64,000 nucleotides of DNA from an uncultured Bacteroidales bacterium (GCA_900315335.1 OMYR01000046.1:1-64000); one strand, 5' to 3'. Shown: positions 24,604-34,647, counted from the stretch's first letter. The notes: a model not told the origin generated them from the sequence alone. A program made the numbers and translations.

Positions 24604-25806
24604 ATGAAAAGATTAGTTATTGCACTAGCCCTTATGTTGGCCGCTGGTTCAACGATGACTGCTCAAGAAGTTGAGAAGGGTAGCAAGCAAAGATGGAGAA
24701 ACTTTGAGACCAACCGTTTCATTGACAATTGGGAGTTGTCTGTTGGTGCAGGTGTTCAAACCTACTATCTAACGAAATGGAAAAGTACGAACAATCCTGT
24801 TAATCCGGAAGGTTTCGGAAAAGATTTTACGTTTGCTTTTGACGCAGCGTTAGGTAAATGGGTTACTCCTATAATTGGAGCAAGATTGGCGTTCAATGGT
24901 TTGACTGTTACTAACTATCTTACAGAAGGTGGTGAAGCAGTAGATCACAACACTTGGACTGTTCATGCAGACGCTATGTTCAATTTGACAAACTGGATTT
25001 GCCGTTACAAAGCAGATAGATTTTACAATGCTATTGCTTTCGTCGGAGTAGGTTTTTCAGACGTAAAACTTGACGTTGATGATGCTAGTCATAATCCTGA
25101 GTTTGTTGTTCCTGTAGGATTAATCAACAGATTCCGTCTTTGTGATGCTTGGACATTCAATATTGAGTTGAGAGATCAAATCTCTGCTCCTGGAATGTTT
25201 GGTAACAATGCACAGACAGAAACTAAGGCTGTTAATGGTAACTTATTATCTGCAACAGCAGGATTTACTTGGAAGTTCTCAAAAGTTAGAAACTTCAAGG
25301 CTTACACTCCAATAGACAAGTCTTTGTATGATAACAGAATTTCTTCATTGGAGAGCGATTTACAAGCTGCTAATGACAAGAACGCTGAATATCAAAAACA
25401 AATTGACCGCTACAAAAAACAACTTTCTGACAAAGAAAGAGAATTGCAGAATGCTTTGAAAGAAGCTGCAAAGAACAAAGGTGTAGCAGTTAATGACGAT
25501 GTAACATTAAGCATATTCTTCCCTATTGGAAGTGCTGAGGTTTCTGATAAGAACGAAATCAACATCAAATATATGGCTGATGTTATCAAGGCTTCAAACA
25601 AAACATTTACAATCACTGGTTATGCTGACAACAATACAGGTTCTGAAAGCAGAAACTTAGAACTTTCTCAAGAAAGAGCAGAAGCTGTTTATAACGCATT
25701 GATTAATGCTGGTGTTGATAAGAGCAAAGTTAAAGTTGATTACAAAGGATGTTCTGTTCAACCATTTGAAAAAGATTATTTGAACCGTGTTGCTATCATC
25801 AAATAG
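24604..25806 (+). CDS. OmpA-family outer membrane protein
   Basis: This 400-residue porin-like protein has a signal peptide (MKRLVIALALMLAAGSTMTAQ) and an N-terminal beta-barrel (about 45-235) rich in alternating aromatic strands. A coiled-coil linker follows (SSLESDLQAANDKNAEYQKQ onward, about 248-285), then a C-terminal OmpA domain. That domain contains FFPIGSAEVS, ITGYADNNTGS and NLELSQERAEAVYNAL, which bind peptidoglycan. The layout resembles Pgm6/Pgm7 of P. gingivalis, but here there is one copy. The strong promoter and clean terminator suggest a highly expressed single gene. It links the outer membrane to the cell wall. Confidence 0.92.
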   Translation: MKRLVIALALMLAAGSTMTAQEVEKGSKQRWRNFETNRFIDNWELSVGAGVQTYYLTKWKSTNNPVNPEGFGKDFTFAFDAALGKWVTPIIGARLAFNGLTVTNYLTEGGEAVDHNTWTVHADAMFNLTNWICRYKADRFYNAIAFVGVGFSDVKLDVDDASHNPEFVVPVGLINRFRLCDAWTFNIELRDQISAPGMFGNNAQTETKAVNGNLLSATAGFTWKFSKVRNFKAYTPIDKSLYDNRISSLESDLQAANDKNAEYQKQIDRYKKQLSDKERELQNALKEAAKNKGVAVNDDVTLSIFFPIGSAEVSDKNEINIKYMADVIKASNKTFTITGYADNNTGSESRNLELSQERAEAVYNALINAGVDKSKVKVDYKGCSVQPFEKDYLNRVAIIK

Positions 25807-25830
25807 TTAGCAAATCAAATAAACATCTTA

Positions 25831-25860
25831 AAAGGCTGCCCAATTGGGCAGCCTTTTTTT
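25831..25860 (+). terminator. terminator after the OmpA gene
   Basis: AAAGGCTGCCC (25831-25841) pairs with GGGCAGCCTTT (25846-25856) around a 4 base loop, ending in a T run. The rest of the gap to 26182 shows no gene. Confidence 0.9.
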
Positions 25861-26102
25861 GTAGTAGGAAATTGTTAAATATTCAACAAAGAAAAAAATT
25901 AATCTCTTCTTTCAGAGCCAAATATTTAATTTTACAAATTTATATTTAATATTTTTTGCTTTATTTTATTGCTTAGAGAGATCGCTATACTCATTTCAAA
26001 TCACTATAAGAACTGTATCAAGGAAATTTATCGGTCAAGTACAAGTGAAAAATTACAAAAAATGAAAAGCACAAATATAATTTTCATCTTTTCGTTTTAG
26101 CG

Positions 26103-26132
26103 TTAAAAAAAGTATGAAGCCGTTACGACTTC
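26103..26132 (-). terminator. terminator after ornithine carbamoyltransferase
   Basis: On the minus strand GAAGTCG and CGGCTTC form a 7 bp stem (one G-T pair) with a 3 base loop. It is followed by ATACTTTTTTT, about 50 bases past the stop. Confidence 0.65.
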
Positions 26133-26182
26133 ACACTTGCAAATTTCACGAATAAAATTGTTAATCTTGTTGAAAAATCTGA

Positions 26183-27184
26183 TTATGCACCAAGAGTTGC
26201 AACCATAACGGCTTTGATAGTGTGCATACGGTTTTCAGCTTCGTCAAATACTATTGAGTTCTCGCTCTCAAATACGTCTTCCGTAACTTCTACGCCGTCA
26301 ATCTTAAATTGCTCATAAACATCTCTACCAACTTTTGTTTCAAGGTTGTGGTATGCAGGTAAGCAGTGCATAAATTTGCATTTAGGATTGCCTGTTGCAG
26401 CCATAACTTCTTTATTAACTTGGTAAGGCTTCAACAATTTAATTCTCTCAGCCCATACTTCTGCCGGCTCACCCATAGATACCCAAACGTCAGTGTATAA
26501 GAAATCACATCCCTTAACACCGGCTTTAACATCGTCTGTAACAGTCAAAGTAGCACCTGTTTCTTTTGCTATATTTTGGCAAGTCTCTATCAATTCTTTT
26601 GAAGGCTGCAATTCCTTTGGAGCAACGATACGAACGTCCATACCCATTTTAACACCGCCAACCATTAAAGAGTTGCCCATATTGTAACGAGCATCGCCAA
26701 GGTAAGCATAAGATATTTTGTTCAATGGTTTATCAGAATGTTCAGTCATTGTAAGGAAGTCCGCAAGGATTTGTGTTGGGTGAAATTCGTTTGTCAAACC
26801 GTTCCATACAGGTACTCCTGCATATTCAGCCAATTCTTCAACGATTTTCTGCTCAAATCCACGATATTCAATACCGTCAAACATACGACCTAATACTCTT
26901 GCAGTGTCTTTCATTGATTCTTTAACACCGATTTGAGAGCCTGTAGGTCCAAGGTATGTTACATGTGCTCCTTGGTCGTGTGCTGCTACTTCAAAAGCAC
27001 AACGAGTACGCGTAGAAGTTTTCTCGAAAACCAAAGCGATGTTTTTACCTGTCAAACGAGGTTGTTCAGTTCCTGCATATTTAGCACGTTTCAAGTCACG
27101 AGCTAAATCCAACATGTATTGTATTTCCTTTGGAGTGAAATCCAATAACTTCAAAAAGTTTCTGTTTCTTAAATTGAATGCCAT
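26183..27184 (-). CDS. ornithine carbamoyltransferase
   Basis: The 333-residue enzyme interconverts ornithine plus carbamoyl phosphate and citrulline. STRTR at 57-61 binds carbamoyl phosphate, FHPTQ marks the second phosphate-site segment, and MHCLPAYHN holds the catalytic cysteine. The length and the [17 protein letters not shown] start match the ArcB/ArgI-type OTC. No other arginine-synthesis gene is nearby. It follows hutH by 35 bases in the same direction, and a secreted citrulline-producing candidate lies 2 kb away, so a catabolic direction (citrulline to ornithine and carbamoyl phosphate, then ATP) is plausible but inferred. argF or arcB would both fit. Confidence 0.92.
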   Translation of the reverse strand: MAFNLRNRNFLKLLDFTPKEIQYMLDLARDLKRAKYAGTEQPRLTGKNIALVFEKTSTRTRCAFEVAAHDQGAHVTYLGPTGSQIGVKESMKDTARVLGRMFDGIEYRGFEQKIVEELAEYAGVPVWNGLTNEFHPTQILADFLTMTEHSDKPLNKISYAYLGDARYNMGNSLMVGGVKMGMDVRIVAPKELQPSKELIETCQNIAKETGATLTVTDDVKAGVKGCDFLYTDVWVSMGEPAEVWAERIKLLKPYQVNKEVMAATGNPKCKFMHCLPAYHNLETKVGRDVYEQFKIDGVEVTEDVFESENSIVFDEAENRMHTIKAVMVATLGA

Positions 27185-27218
27185 AATTGTATATTATTAA
27201 ATTGTTTTACTAAAATTC

Positions 27219-28730
27219 TTATAAATTAGCTTCTTTCAAATCGTATGCTTGTAAGAAAGCGATTGATTTTTGAATCAATTCGTAAAGTACTTCATCGTTT
27301 TCAACGAAATGAACGTCCTTACGATATTGAGCGACAAACTTCTCTATAATTGGAGAAGACTTTAAGCCTGTTTCTTTCTTTCTGAAATCCAATGCTTGTG
27401 CAGCGTTCAAAAGTTCGATAGCCAAAACTCTTTCGGTGTTATTGACAACACGGTAGCATTTAGTAGCAGCATTTGAACCGAAACTTACATGGTCTTCCTG
27501 ACCTTGCGAAGAATCTATTGTATCAACGCTGTTAGGCATACAGAACATCTTGTTTTGATTTACAATTGAAGCAGCAGCATACTGAGGAATCATAAAACCG
27601 CTATTTACACCTGGTTTAGCAACCAAGAATGAAGGCAAATTACGTTTTGCACCAATCAACTGATACATTCTTCTTTCAGAGACAGAAGAAAGTTCGCTAA
27701 CTGCAATTGCAAGAAAGTCTAAGTTGATTGCCAAAGGTTCGCCGTGGAAGTTACCTGCTGAAATAACCATATCTTCGTCAGGGAAGATTGTTGGGTTATC
27801 TGTTGCGGAGTTGATTTCTGTTGTGATTATGTCTGCAACATGATTTATTGCATCTTTGCAAGCACCGTGAATTTGAGGAACACAACGGAAAGAATAAGGG
27901 TCTTGTACATGCTCTTTATGGCGTTTTATAATCTCGCTGCCTTCAAGTAATGCACGAACACGACGTGCTGTTGCCAATTGTCCTTTGTGAGGTCTAACTA
28001 AATGAGTGTGGTCGAAGAATGGCTCAATTCTACCGTCAAATGCTTCCAAAGATACTGTCATAATCAAGTCAGCCAACTTGGAAAGTCTCTTTGCTTTAAG
28101 GATAGAATACATTGCGAACGCTCCCATGAATTGAGTACCATTCAACAATGCCAAACCTTCCTTGCTTTGCAATTCGATAGGCTGCCAGCCCATACGTTTG
28201 TTCAATTCTTCTCCTGAAATTCTTTCTCCTTTATAATCCACCTGACCTAAGCCAATCAACGGCAGACACATATTTGCCAAAGGAGCCAAATCTCCTGATG
28301 CACCAAGAGAACCCAATTGATAAACAACAGGATAAATATCATTGTTGAAGAAATCAACCAAACGTTGCACTGTTACAAGTTGGGAACCCGAATGTCCGTA
28401 AGACAAAGACTGAATTTTGTTCAAAAGCATAAGTTTTACAACTTCGTGAGGTACTTCGTCTCCACAGCCACACGCATGAGACATAACCAAATTCTTTTGT
28501 AACTGAGACAACTGTTCTTTGCTAATGGAAATATTGCACAAAGAACCAAAGCCTGTGGTAACACCATAGATAGGTTCTTTTTGATTTTCCATTTTTTTGT
28601 CAAGATATTCTCTGCACTTTACAATACGTTTTTTGCTTTCTTCGGAAAGTTCCAAGTGCATTCCTTTTTCCATTATTTCGCTTACTCTATCCAACGTAAG
28701 CAATTCAGGACTGATATGATGAATTTCCAT
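27219..28730 (-). CDS. hutH: histidine ammonia-lyase
   Basis: This 503-residue lyase removes ammonia from histidine to give urocanate, the first step of histidine breakdown. The MIO cofactor forms from A144-S145-G146 in GSLGASGDLAPL. YGVTTGFGSL near residue 55 supplies the active-site tyrosine loop, and QEDHVSFG occurs near 410. The rest of the hut pathway is not in the window. The OTC gene follows by 35 bases, so the two probably share a transcript dedicated to amino acid use. Upstream of the start lies a 21 bp-period repeat array. Confidence 0.94.
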   Translation of the reverse strand: MEIHHISPELLTLDRVSEIMEKGMHLELSEESKKRIVKCREYLDKKMENQKEPIYGVTTGFGSLCNISISKEQLSQLQKNLVMSHACGCGDEVPHEVVKLMLLNKIQSLSYGHSGSQLVTVQRLVDFFNNDIYPVVYQLGSLGASGDLAPLANMCLPLIGLGQVDYKGERISGEELNKRMGWQPIELQSKEGLALLNGTQFMGAFAMYSILKAKRLSKLADLIMTVSLEAFDGRIEPFFDHTHLVRPHKGQLATARRVRALLEGSEIIKRHKEHVQDPYSFRCVPQIHGACKDAINHVADIITTEINSATDNPTIFPDEDMVISAGNFHGEPLAINLDFLAIAVSELSSVSERRMYQLIGAKRNLPSFLVAKPGVNSGFMIPQYAAASIVNQNKMFCMPNSVDTIDSSQGQEDHVSFGSNAATKCYRVVNNTERVLAIELLNAAQALDFRKKETGLKSSPIIEKFVAQYRKDVHFVENDEVLYELIQKSIAFLQAYDLKEANL

Positions 28731-28887
28731 TGTTATTTATACGTTTTATTGTTATTATATTATTTCTACATCAAACTTTTGCAGTCGGTATTCACAAAAA
28801 CATCACTGCAAAAAGGAATTGCAAATTTACACATTTTTATTCTAATACAGAAAAGAAAAACGTCAAATCGTGTGAAATCGCTAAAAA

Positions 28888-28962
28888 AATGTTAAACACC
28901 AGCCAACTGATGTTTAACATCGGTTGATTGGTGTTTAACATCATTTTTCAGATGTTTAATTC
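28888..28962. repeat. 21 bp-period array B (3.5 units)
   Basis: Units start at 28888, 28909, 28930 and 28951. The last one overlaps the 3' end of the ABC-F gene and supplies its final codons (residues LNI) and stop. It lies between ABC-F and hutH. Confidence 0.8.
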
Positions 28963-30858
28963 TATTGAAATGTCTTCCCACTGCTGCATCAAAGAATCCA
29001 ACAATTCTTTTTTCTCTTGATACTTTGAGAAAATTTCGTTGTCTTGTGATGTATTAAGTTTTGTTTCCATTGCTGCTATTTCGTTCTCTACCTCCGAAAT
29101 TTGTTGTTCAATGGAATTTAATCGATTTTTTTTCTTGCGTAATTCTTTTTCTCTTTCCTTGTTGGCTTGAAAATCCAATTTGTTTTGTGATACACTCTTT
29201 TCGGCAACGGCTTGCTCTTTCTTTCGAAGATTTAACTCATTTAGATTTTGAAGTTTCTTCTTTTCCAAAAATTCCATTATATCTTCGTGGTATTCTTTTA
29301 TTGTATGGTCTTTGAATTCGTAAAGAGTGGTTGTTAATGAGGTTAGAAAATCTCTATCGTGCGAAACCAAGATAAATGCTCCGTCATATTTTATCAAAGC
29401 ATTCTTCAAAATATCCTTACTGACCAAATCCAAATGGTTGGTAGGCTCGTCCAAAACCAATAGATTGACGCTGCTTAACAATAGTTTTGCAAGAGCCAAC
29501 CGTGTTTTCTCTCCACCCGATAGTACTTTAACTTTCTTGTCAATTGCTTCTTGGTCGAAAAGAAAACTACCCAAAATACTGCGAATTTTTGTTCTTGCCT
29601 CACCTGTTGCAATCTCATCAATAGTTTCAAAAACCGTTTTTTCTCCGTCTAATAACGCAGCTTGGTTTTGTGCAAAGTAGCCGATTTTTACATCATGTCC
29701 AAGATTGCAAACACCTTCAAAACCTTTCAATTCTCCTATGATGATTTTAGCAAGTGTTGATTTACCTTCGCCGTTACGTCCTATGAAAGCAACTTTTTGT
29801 CCTCGCTCCAAGATGAAGTTTATCCCATTTAAGACTTTCTTTGTATCGTAAGCGAAACTCAAATCCTTGACTTCTACAACTATTTTTCCCGAATGCGGAG
29901 CGGGAGGAAATAAAAAATGAATCGAAGATGAATCCACTTCGTCTATTTCTATGCGATCCATTTTGTCCAACATCTTTATTTTGCTCTGAACTTGTTTTGC
30001 TTTTGTTGCCTTATATCTGAATCGTTCAATGAATCGTTCAACTTCGGCTATTTGTCGTTGTTGATTTACCATTTGCGATTGTTGTGATTGCATTCGTTCA
30101 TCGTGCAAAACGCAGTATTCGGAGTAGGGAACTTTGTAATCGTAAATCTTTCCTGCCGTAATTTCTATTGTTCGTTTGGTAATATTGTCAAGAAAACACC
30201 TGTCGTGAGACACCAAAACAACTGCACCATAATATTGTTGCAAAAAGCCTTCAAGCCAAGTGATAGACTCGATGTCAAGGTGGTTGGTAGGCTCGTCAAG
30301 TAAGATTAGATTAGGTTTTTTTAGTAATATCTTTGCAAGTTCTACTCTCATCTGCCAACCCGATGAAAATTCCGTCATATTGCGAGTAAAATCCGAATGC
30401 AAAAAACCCAATCCCAAAAGAATTTTCTGTGCTTGCGGCTCGGCGTTATTTACATCTATGATGTTGAGTTTATTGATTATTTGTTCGTGTTGTAAAAGCA
30501 GGTTTTCGTATTCTTTCGATGTGTAATCGGAGCGTGATGTGAGTTCGTTGTTTATTGTATCGAGTTGATTGTTCAAAGAATGTATTTCGTCAAAAGCCTT
30601 CATCGCTTCTTGCAAAACAGTAGTCGTTGAAGAAGGTATCATTTCCTGTGGCAGATAGCCTATGGTTTGAGTTTTGCTTTTAACAATAGTTCCGCTGTCG
30701 GGTTGTTGCAGACCATAAAGTATTTTCAAGAGTGTGGATTTACCAGCTCCGTTTTTTCCCGTAAGACCTATACGATCTTTATCGCCTATTGTAAAGCTGA
30801 CGTTATCAAAAAGAGGTTCGCCGTTGAAATTTATGGAAAGGTTATTTATGGTTATCAT
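28948..30858 (-). CDS. ABC-F family ATPase, Uup/YheS-like
   Basis: This 636-residue soluble protein holds two ABC ATPase domains and no membrane segment. Domain 1 has GKNGAGKSTLLK and FSSGWQMR; domain 2 has GRNGEGKSTLAK and LSGGEKTRLALAK. The inter-domain linker (about 240-310) is basic and helical, and a coiled-coil C-terminal tail follows residue 560. ABC-F proteins bind the ribosomal E site and modulate translation; some give antibiotic resistance. The long C-terminal coiled coil points to the Uup or YheS branch rather than to EttA. The last codons fall inside a 21 bp repeat unit. Confidence 0.9.
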   Translation of the reverse strand: MITINNLSINFNGEPLFDNVSFTIGDKDRIGLTGKNGAGKSTLLKILYGLQQPDSGTIVKSKTQTIGYLPQEMIPSSTTTVLQEAMKAFDEIHSLNNQLDTINNELTSRSDYTSKEYENLLLQHEQIINKLNIIDVNNAEPQAQKILLGLGFLHSDFTRNMTEFSSGWQMRVELAKILLKKPNLILLDEPTNHLDIESITWLEGFLQQYYGAVVLVSHDRCFLDNITKRTIEITAGKIYDYKVPYSEYCVLHDERMQSQQSQMVNQQRQIAEVERFIERFRYKATKAKQVQSKIKMLDKMDRIEIDEVDSSSIHFLFPPAPHSGKIVVEVKDLSFAYDTKKVLNGINFILERGQKVAFIGRNGEGKSTLAKIIIGELKGFEGVCNLGHDVKIGYFAQNQAALLDGEKTVFETIDEIATGEARTKIRSILGSFLFDQEAIDKKVKVLSGGEKTRLALAKLLLSSVNLLVLDEPTNHLDLVSKDILKNALIKYDGAFILVSHDRDFLTSLTTTLYEFKDHTIKEYHEDIMEFLEKKKLQNLNELNLRKKEQAVAEKSVSQNKLDFQANKEREKELRKKKNRLNSIEQQISEVENEIAAMETKLNTSQDNEIFSKYQEKKELLDSLMQQWEDISIELNI

Positions 30859-30906
30859 TATGTTGCAATTATGATTTTATATTCTTTGAACTGATGTTAT
30901 GATAAT

Positions 30907-30969
30907 GATGTTTAATACTAAATTTCTAATGTTAAACATCAATCGAATAATGTTAAACACTAAAAAGAC
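30907..30969. repeat. 21 bp-period array C (3 units)
   Basis: Units start at 30907, 30928 and 30949. The last one overlaps the tonB terminator stem. It lies between tonB and the ABC-F gene. Confidence 0.8.
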
Positions 30970-30994
30970 GAAACGCCCAAAGCCATTTCGCCTT
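30965..30994 (-). terminator. terminator after tonB
   Basis: On the minus strand AAGGCGAAA pairs with TTTCGTCTT (one G-T pair), followed by TTTTTA. It lies 36 bases past the stop at 31030. Confidence 0.6.
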
Positions 30995-31029
30995 TATACC
31001 AAATGTGAATTGTTTTCTACAACAAGTTA

Positions 31030-31722
31030 TTAACTTTGTAGAGAGAAACTAACAGGTAGGTTGAATTGTTGTCTAACTTTCTTACCTCTCTGCATAGCAG
31101 GTTGCCATTTAGGCATAGCTTTAACAACACGGATAGCCTCTTCCCCACAACCGGAACCTATATCACGAAGGATTTTAATATCTGTTATTGAACCGTCTTT
31201 CTCAACAACGAAAGTCAAATATACACGACCTTGCGTTCCTGTCTCTCTTGCTTGCTGAGGATATTTAATATTCTTTGCCAAATATTTGTTCAACTCGCCG
31301 AAACCACCAGGGAATGATGCTTGTTGCTCAACAACTGTAAAGATTTCTGTTTCTTCTTCCTCAACAACTTCTTCGACTTGTACTTCAACGGTTGGAATGA
31401 ATACATCACCATTGACATCACTTGTCAAATTGTCAAGATTGAACTCGTTTTCTATGACTTTGTTATCTTCAACGATTTCAAACTCTGTTGTGGAAAGTTC
31501 CACTTCTTGTTTAGGAGGTTCAGGTTCGTTTTGTTGGGTCTGAATAACCATTTCCTCAACTACTACATCGGCAGTGGTCATTTGAACAGCCTCTTCTTGT
31601 TTGTCATAAGTCTTGTACTCAAAAGCAAACAATATGATAGCCAATGCTACAATCAAACCAACTTCAAGGAAAAGACCTTTCTTGTTTTCAAGATTCGCTT
31701 TTTCAGATTTCTTAGCTTCCAT
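31030..31722 (-). CDS. tonB: energy transducer TonB
   Basis: The 230-residue inner-membrane protein has one N-terminal transmembrane helix (GLFLEVGLIVALAIILFAF, about 16-34) and a long acidic periplasmic spacer rich in glutamate and valine (about 55-130). A C-terminal TonB domain follows: QASFPGGFGELNKYLAKN, QGRVYLTFVVEKDGS and MPKWQPAMQRGKKV. It passes proton-motive energy from ExbB/ExbD to TonB-dependent receptors such as the one at 42.8 kb. ExbBD genes are not next to it. It is transcribed alone, with a terminator behind it. Confidence 0.92.
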   Translation of the reverse strand: MEAKKSEKANLENKKGLFLEVGLIVALAIILFAFEYKTYDKQEEAVQMTTADVVVEEMVIQTQQNEPEPPKQEVELSTTEFEIVEDNKVIENEFNLDNLTSDVNGDVFIPTVEVQVEEVVEEEETEIFTVVEQQASFPGGFGELNKYLAKNIKYPQQARETGTQGRVYLTFVVEKDGSITDIKILRDIGSGCGEEAIRVVKAMPKWQPAMQRGKKVRQQFNLPVSFSLQS

Positions 31723-31878
31723 TTTTTATCTTGTTTTTATTAAAAATCTATTAAATTTCGAGTTGCTAAATTAGTTCATTTTCTTAATATGGCAAAATTT
31801 TTCTAAAATTTTTCTTAGAATCTTTTCGCAAGTTGTTATTTTAGAATAAAGTATAAATGTTAAAAAATTTTTGAAAAT

Positions 31879-33555
31879 TTAGTATTTGAAACTGCTGCCA
31901 CCTAAAAATTCTCTCATAATTGAGGTCGGTGGAATGGTTTGAGAAGAAATTGAAGCGAAATTATTCAAAAATTTAAGCAATCTTACCGCATCTGCATGGG
32001 CAGGTGAGTTTTGGGCGACTCGTGTTAGCAATGGTTCGCAATAAGTCTTTAACAAACCAATCTCGTACAACAAAGAAGAATTGAACATACTGTCCGCATT
32101 TTCCTGATATGGGAAAATATGTTTTTCTTCTCCCGCACGAACACTCGCCCAGCGCATCAATGTATCTTCTGCCGATGCTCCACGATAATTGTTATCCCTT
32201 ACAATTCGCCTTATCAAGCGGTTGTCTGACGTGGATATAAGATTATATTTGTCCAATGCCACCTGTGTTAATGCTGAAACGAAAACAAAATATTTATTCT
32301 TTCTATCGATATATTTTGACACCTCTGGATTAAGAGCATGAATGCCCTCGACAATCAAAACAGAGTTTTCGCTAAGTCTTACTTTGTTACCCGAAGGAAA
32401 TTTCTCTCCTTTGATAAAATCAAATCGTGGAAGTTCAACTTCATTTCCTTTCAAAAGTTCCTGCATCTGATTGTTGAAAAATTCCAAATCCACAGCCTCC
32501 AAACATTCAAAGTCATATTCTCCGTTCTTATCTCTTGGCGTATGCTCCCTGTTATTGAAATAATCGTCCATACTTATCTGCACGGGATTTATTCCATTAA
32601 CTGCCAATTGTGTTGCTAATCTTCGACAAGAAGTAGTCTTACCCGAAGAAGACGGTCCTGCAAGAAAAACAATCTTTATATCATCTTTCTTTTTGGTGAT
32701 ACAATCCGCAATCTCCGCATATTTTTTCTCGTGAAGGGCTTCTGATATTTGAATTAATTGATTACTCTTGCCGCTTTTGACCATATCGTTAATCATGGAA
32801 ACGTATGGAGCGTGCAAAATATCTATCCAATGTTTATGCTCTTGGAATATAGAGAAAAGTTTGTCTTGATTGGTTATAACTCCTGCAACTTTATAATCTT
32901 TGTCGTTGTCTGGCATAAATAACATCATACCTTTCTTGAAAGGCAACAAATCAAATATCTTCAAATAGCCTGTTGATAAAACCAAATTAAAGAAGAATGC
33001 GTTTATCGTTCCGTCAAGTATATCGATATTTGTATATAATCTGCCACTGTTTTTGATTAACGAGGATTTTTCATTCATACCAACCTTTTCAAACAACTCA
33101 ATAGCCTCTTCACTCAATACTATCTTGCGTTCAAAAGGAATGTTTTTCTCAATAAGTTTCTGCATCTGGGCTTTTATCTTCTTAGTTGCAACGGTAATGT
33201 CTTCCTTGCAATTCAAAAGTTCTGTATAATAGCCGTCATTCATTGAATGCATTATTTGTAAGTCTGCATTCGGGTAAATATCCTTGACGGCTTTGTAACA
33301 CAAAAACATTAAACTCAAAGCATACATTCGTTTTCCGTTGGCATCGAATATTGTCAAAAATTTTATCGTACGTGGAGAATAAATCCTATAATCCAATCTT
33401 TCAATCTTGTTATTTACTGTCGCTCCAAGAATATCTTCATCGGTTTTTATTCCCGAATATGCTATAACTTCGTGTAACGATGTGCCGGAAGGTACAAGGA
33501 ATTTCGATTGAGTGTTGATACAATAAACTTCTATCATTTCTTTTGTTGTGTTCAT
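31879..33555 (-). CDS. nucleoside (uridine) kinase with TGS/ThrRS-like N-terminus
   Basis: The 558-residue protein starts with a TGS-like domain (about 1-70, VPSGTSLHEVIAYSG) and a ThrRS second-domain-like region (about 70-220). It ends with a P-loop uridine kinase: LAGPSSSGKTTSCRRLA near residue 297, ISMDDYFNNREHTP and IVEGIHALNP. The kinase part phosphorylates uridine or another nucleoside for salvage. This composite architecture is widespread in Bacteroidota and Firmicutes, and the role of the aminoacyl-synthetase-like half is unknown. It ends about 150 bases upstream of tonB and follows tcdA by about 45 bases, so it may be co-transcribed with tcdA. Confidence 0.9.
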   Translation of the reverse strand: MNTTKEMIEVYCINTQSKFLVPSGTSLHEVIAYSGIKTDEDILGATVNNKIERLDYRIYSPRTIKFLTIFDANGKRMYALSLMFLCYKAVKDIYPNADLQIMHSMNDGYYTELLNCKEDITVATKKIKAQMQKLIEKNIPFERKIVLSEEAIELFEKVGMNEKSSLIKNSGRLYTNIDILDGTINAFFFNLVLSTGYLKIFDLLPFKKGMMLFMPDNDKDYKVAGVITNQDKLFSIFQEHKHWIDILHAPYVSMINDMVKSGKSNQLIQISEALHEKKYAEIADCITKKKDDIKIVFLAGPSSSGKTTSCRRLATQLAVNGINPVQISMDDYFNNREHTPRDKNGEYDFECLEAVDLEFFNNQMQELLKGNEVELPRFDFIKGEKFPSGNKVRLSENSVLIVEGIHALNPEVSKYIDRKNKYFVFVSALTQVALDKYNLISTSDNRLIRRIVRDNNYRGASAEDTLMRWASVRAGEEKHIFPYQENADSMFNSSLLYEIGLLKTYCEPLLTRVAQNSPAHADAVRLLKFLNNFASISSQTIPPTSIMREFLGGSSFKY

Positions 33556-33600
33556 CTTTGTAGTGTTTTATGTTTTTTCCTTATTATATGTTGTATTTCT

Positions 33601-34401
33601 TTATATCGTTTTTTTCTCGTCTTTTATTGTGTCTTCTTTCAAGAAAGTTTTTTTGTTTTCGTAGAATTTATTGTCTTTAACCCTTTGATAACTTTCCATT
33701 CCGATTGTTTCTCTTATGACAACGCTTGCTGTTGTCAAACCAAAGATAGGTGGCATATAAGATATGGTGCCTATCGTTGTGCGTTTGTTTTCGGATTTCT
33801 CTTCAACGACACATTCTTTGGAAACCTTTTCGGGAGAAAACACGGCAATGATGCCTTCATAAATTCCTTGTTTGTGTAACAATTTGCGAATGGAATGTGC
33901 AAGCGGACATTGAAATGTTTGACTTATGTCTGTAATCTTTATCATCGAGGGGTCGAACTTACCTCCGCTTCCCATAGACGATACAACCCTGATTCCCCTA
34001 CGATAACAATGAACAAGCAGGAATACTTTCGGAGAAAGAGTATCTATTGCGTCTATTACCCAATCAGGGGAATATTTATCCAATAGTTCAGGCATACGCT
34101 CATCTCGTACATATTCGTTTATGGCGATAATTTCGCACTTTGGGTTAATATCCCTCAAACGCTCCTGCATTAAAATGGCTTTGCTTTTGCCTATTGTCGA
34201 ATTTAAGGCTATTAATTGGCGATTGATATTGCTTTGCGAAACGGTATCTCCGTCAAAAATAATTACTTTTTCAACACCGGCCCTCACTATCGCTTCCGCT
34301 GCGAAAGCCCCGACACCTCCAAGTCCTGCAATCATCACGCAAGTCTTTCTTATCTTGGATAATCTCTCTTCTCCCAATAGCAATAAAGTTCTTTCTAACA
34401 T
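33601..34401 (-). CDS. tcdA: tRNA threonylcarbamoyladenosine dehydratase
   Basis: This E1-like enzyme of the ThiF/HesA family uses ATP to cyclise t6A at position 37 of ANN-decoding tRNAs. AGLGGVGAFAAEAIVRAG binds ATP, and IIFDGDTVSQSNINRQ carries the acidic strand and the conserved NINRQ. VIDAIDTLSPK and SSMGSGGKFDPS are typical of TcdA (CsdL). It lacks a rhodanese or Cys-rich extension. I chose the ATG at 34401 because AAAAGGAG sits 5 bases before it; the longer frame to 34428 adds nine residues without support. The protein is 266 residues. Confidence 0.9.
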   Translation of the reverse strand: MLERTLLLLGEERLSKIRKTCVMIAGLGGVGAFAAEAIVRAGVEKVIIFDGDTVSQSNINRQLIALNSTIGKSKAILMQERLRDINPKCEIIAINEYVRDERMPELLDKYSPDWVIDAIDTLSPKVFLLVHCYRRGIRVVSSMGSGGKFDPSMIKITDISQTFQCPLAHSIRKLLHKQGIYEGIIAVFSPEKVSKECVVEEKSENKRTTIGTISYMPPIFGLTTASVVIRETIGMESYQRVKDNKFYENKKTFLKEDTIKDEKKTI

Positions 34402-34500
34402 AATTCTCCTTTTGATAACCGCCTGCAAAGATAAACAAAATATTCAATACAAATTGTGTTTTGGTCTTTCAATAAAATTGTTCTTAAATATTGATTTTCT

Positions 34501-34647
34501 AGTCTCTCATACCGATTTATTAATCACTCACACTAATCAAATAGTGTTTAACACTAATTTATTGATCACTCACATTAATTTTTCAGTTACTCACATTAAA
34601 ATTTTACTTACTGATATTATTTCATTAATTGATGACACCATTAAAAT
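34501..34647. repeat. 21 bp-period array D (7 units), the longest in the window
   Basis: Units start every 21 bases from 34501 to 34627. Two unit types alternate: AGTGTTTAACACTAATTT at 34543 and AATCACTCACACTAAT at 34522, with relatives at 34564 and 34585. It fills most of the 335 base gap between divergent tcdA and the DUF6427 gene. Confidence 0.85.
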
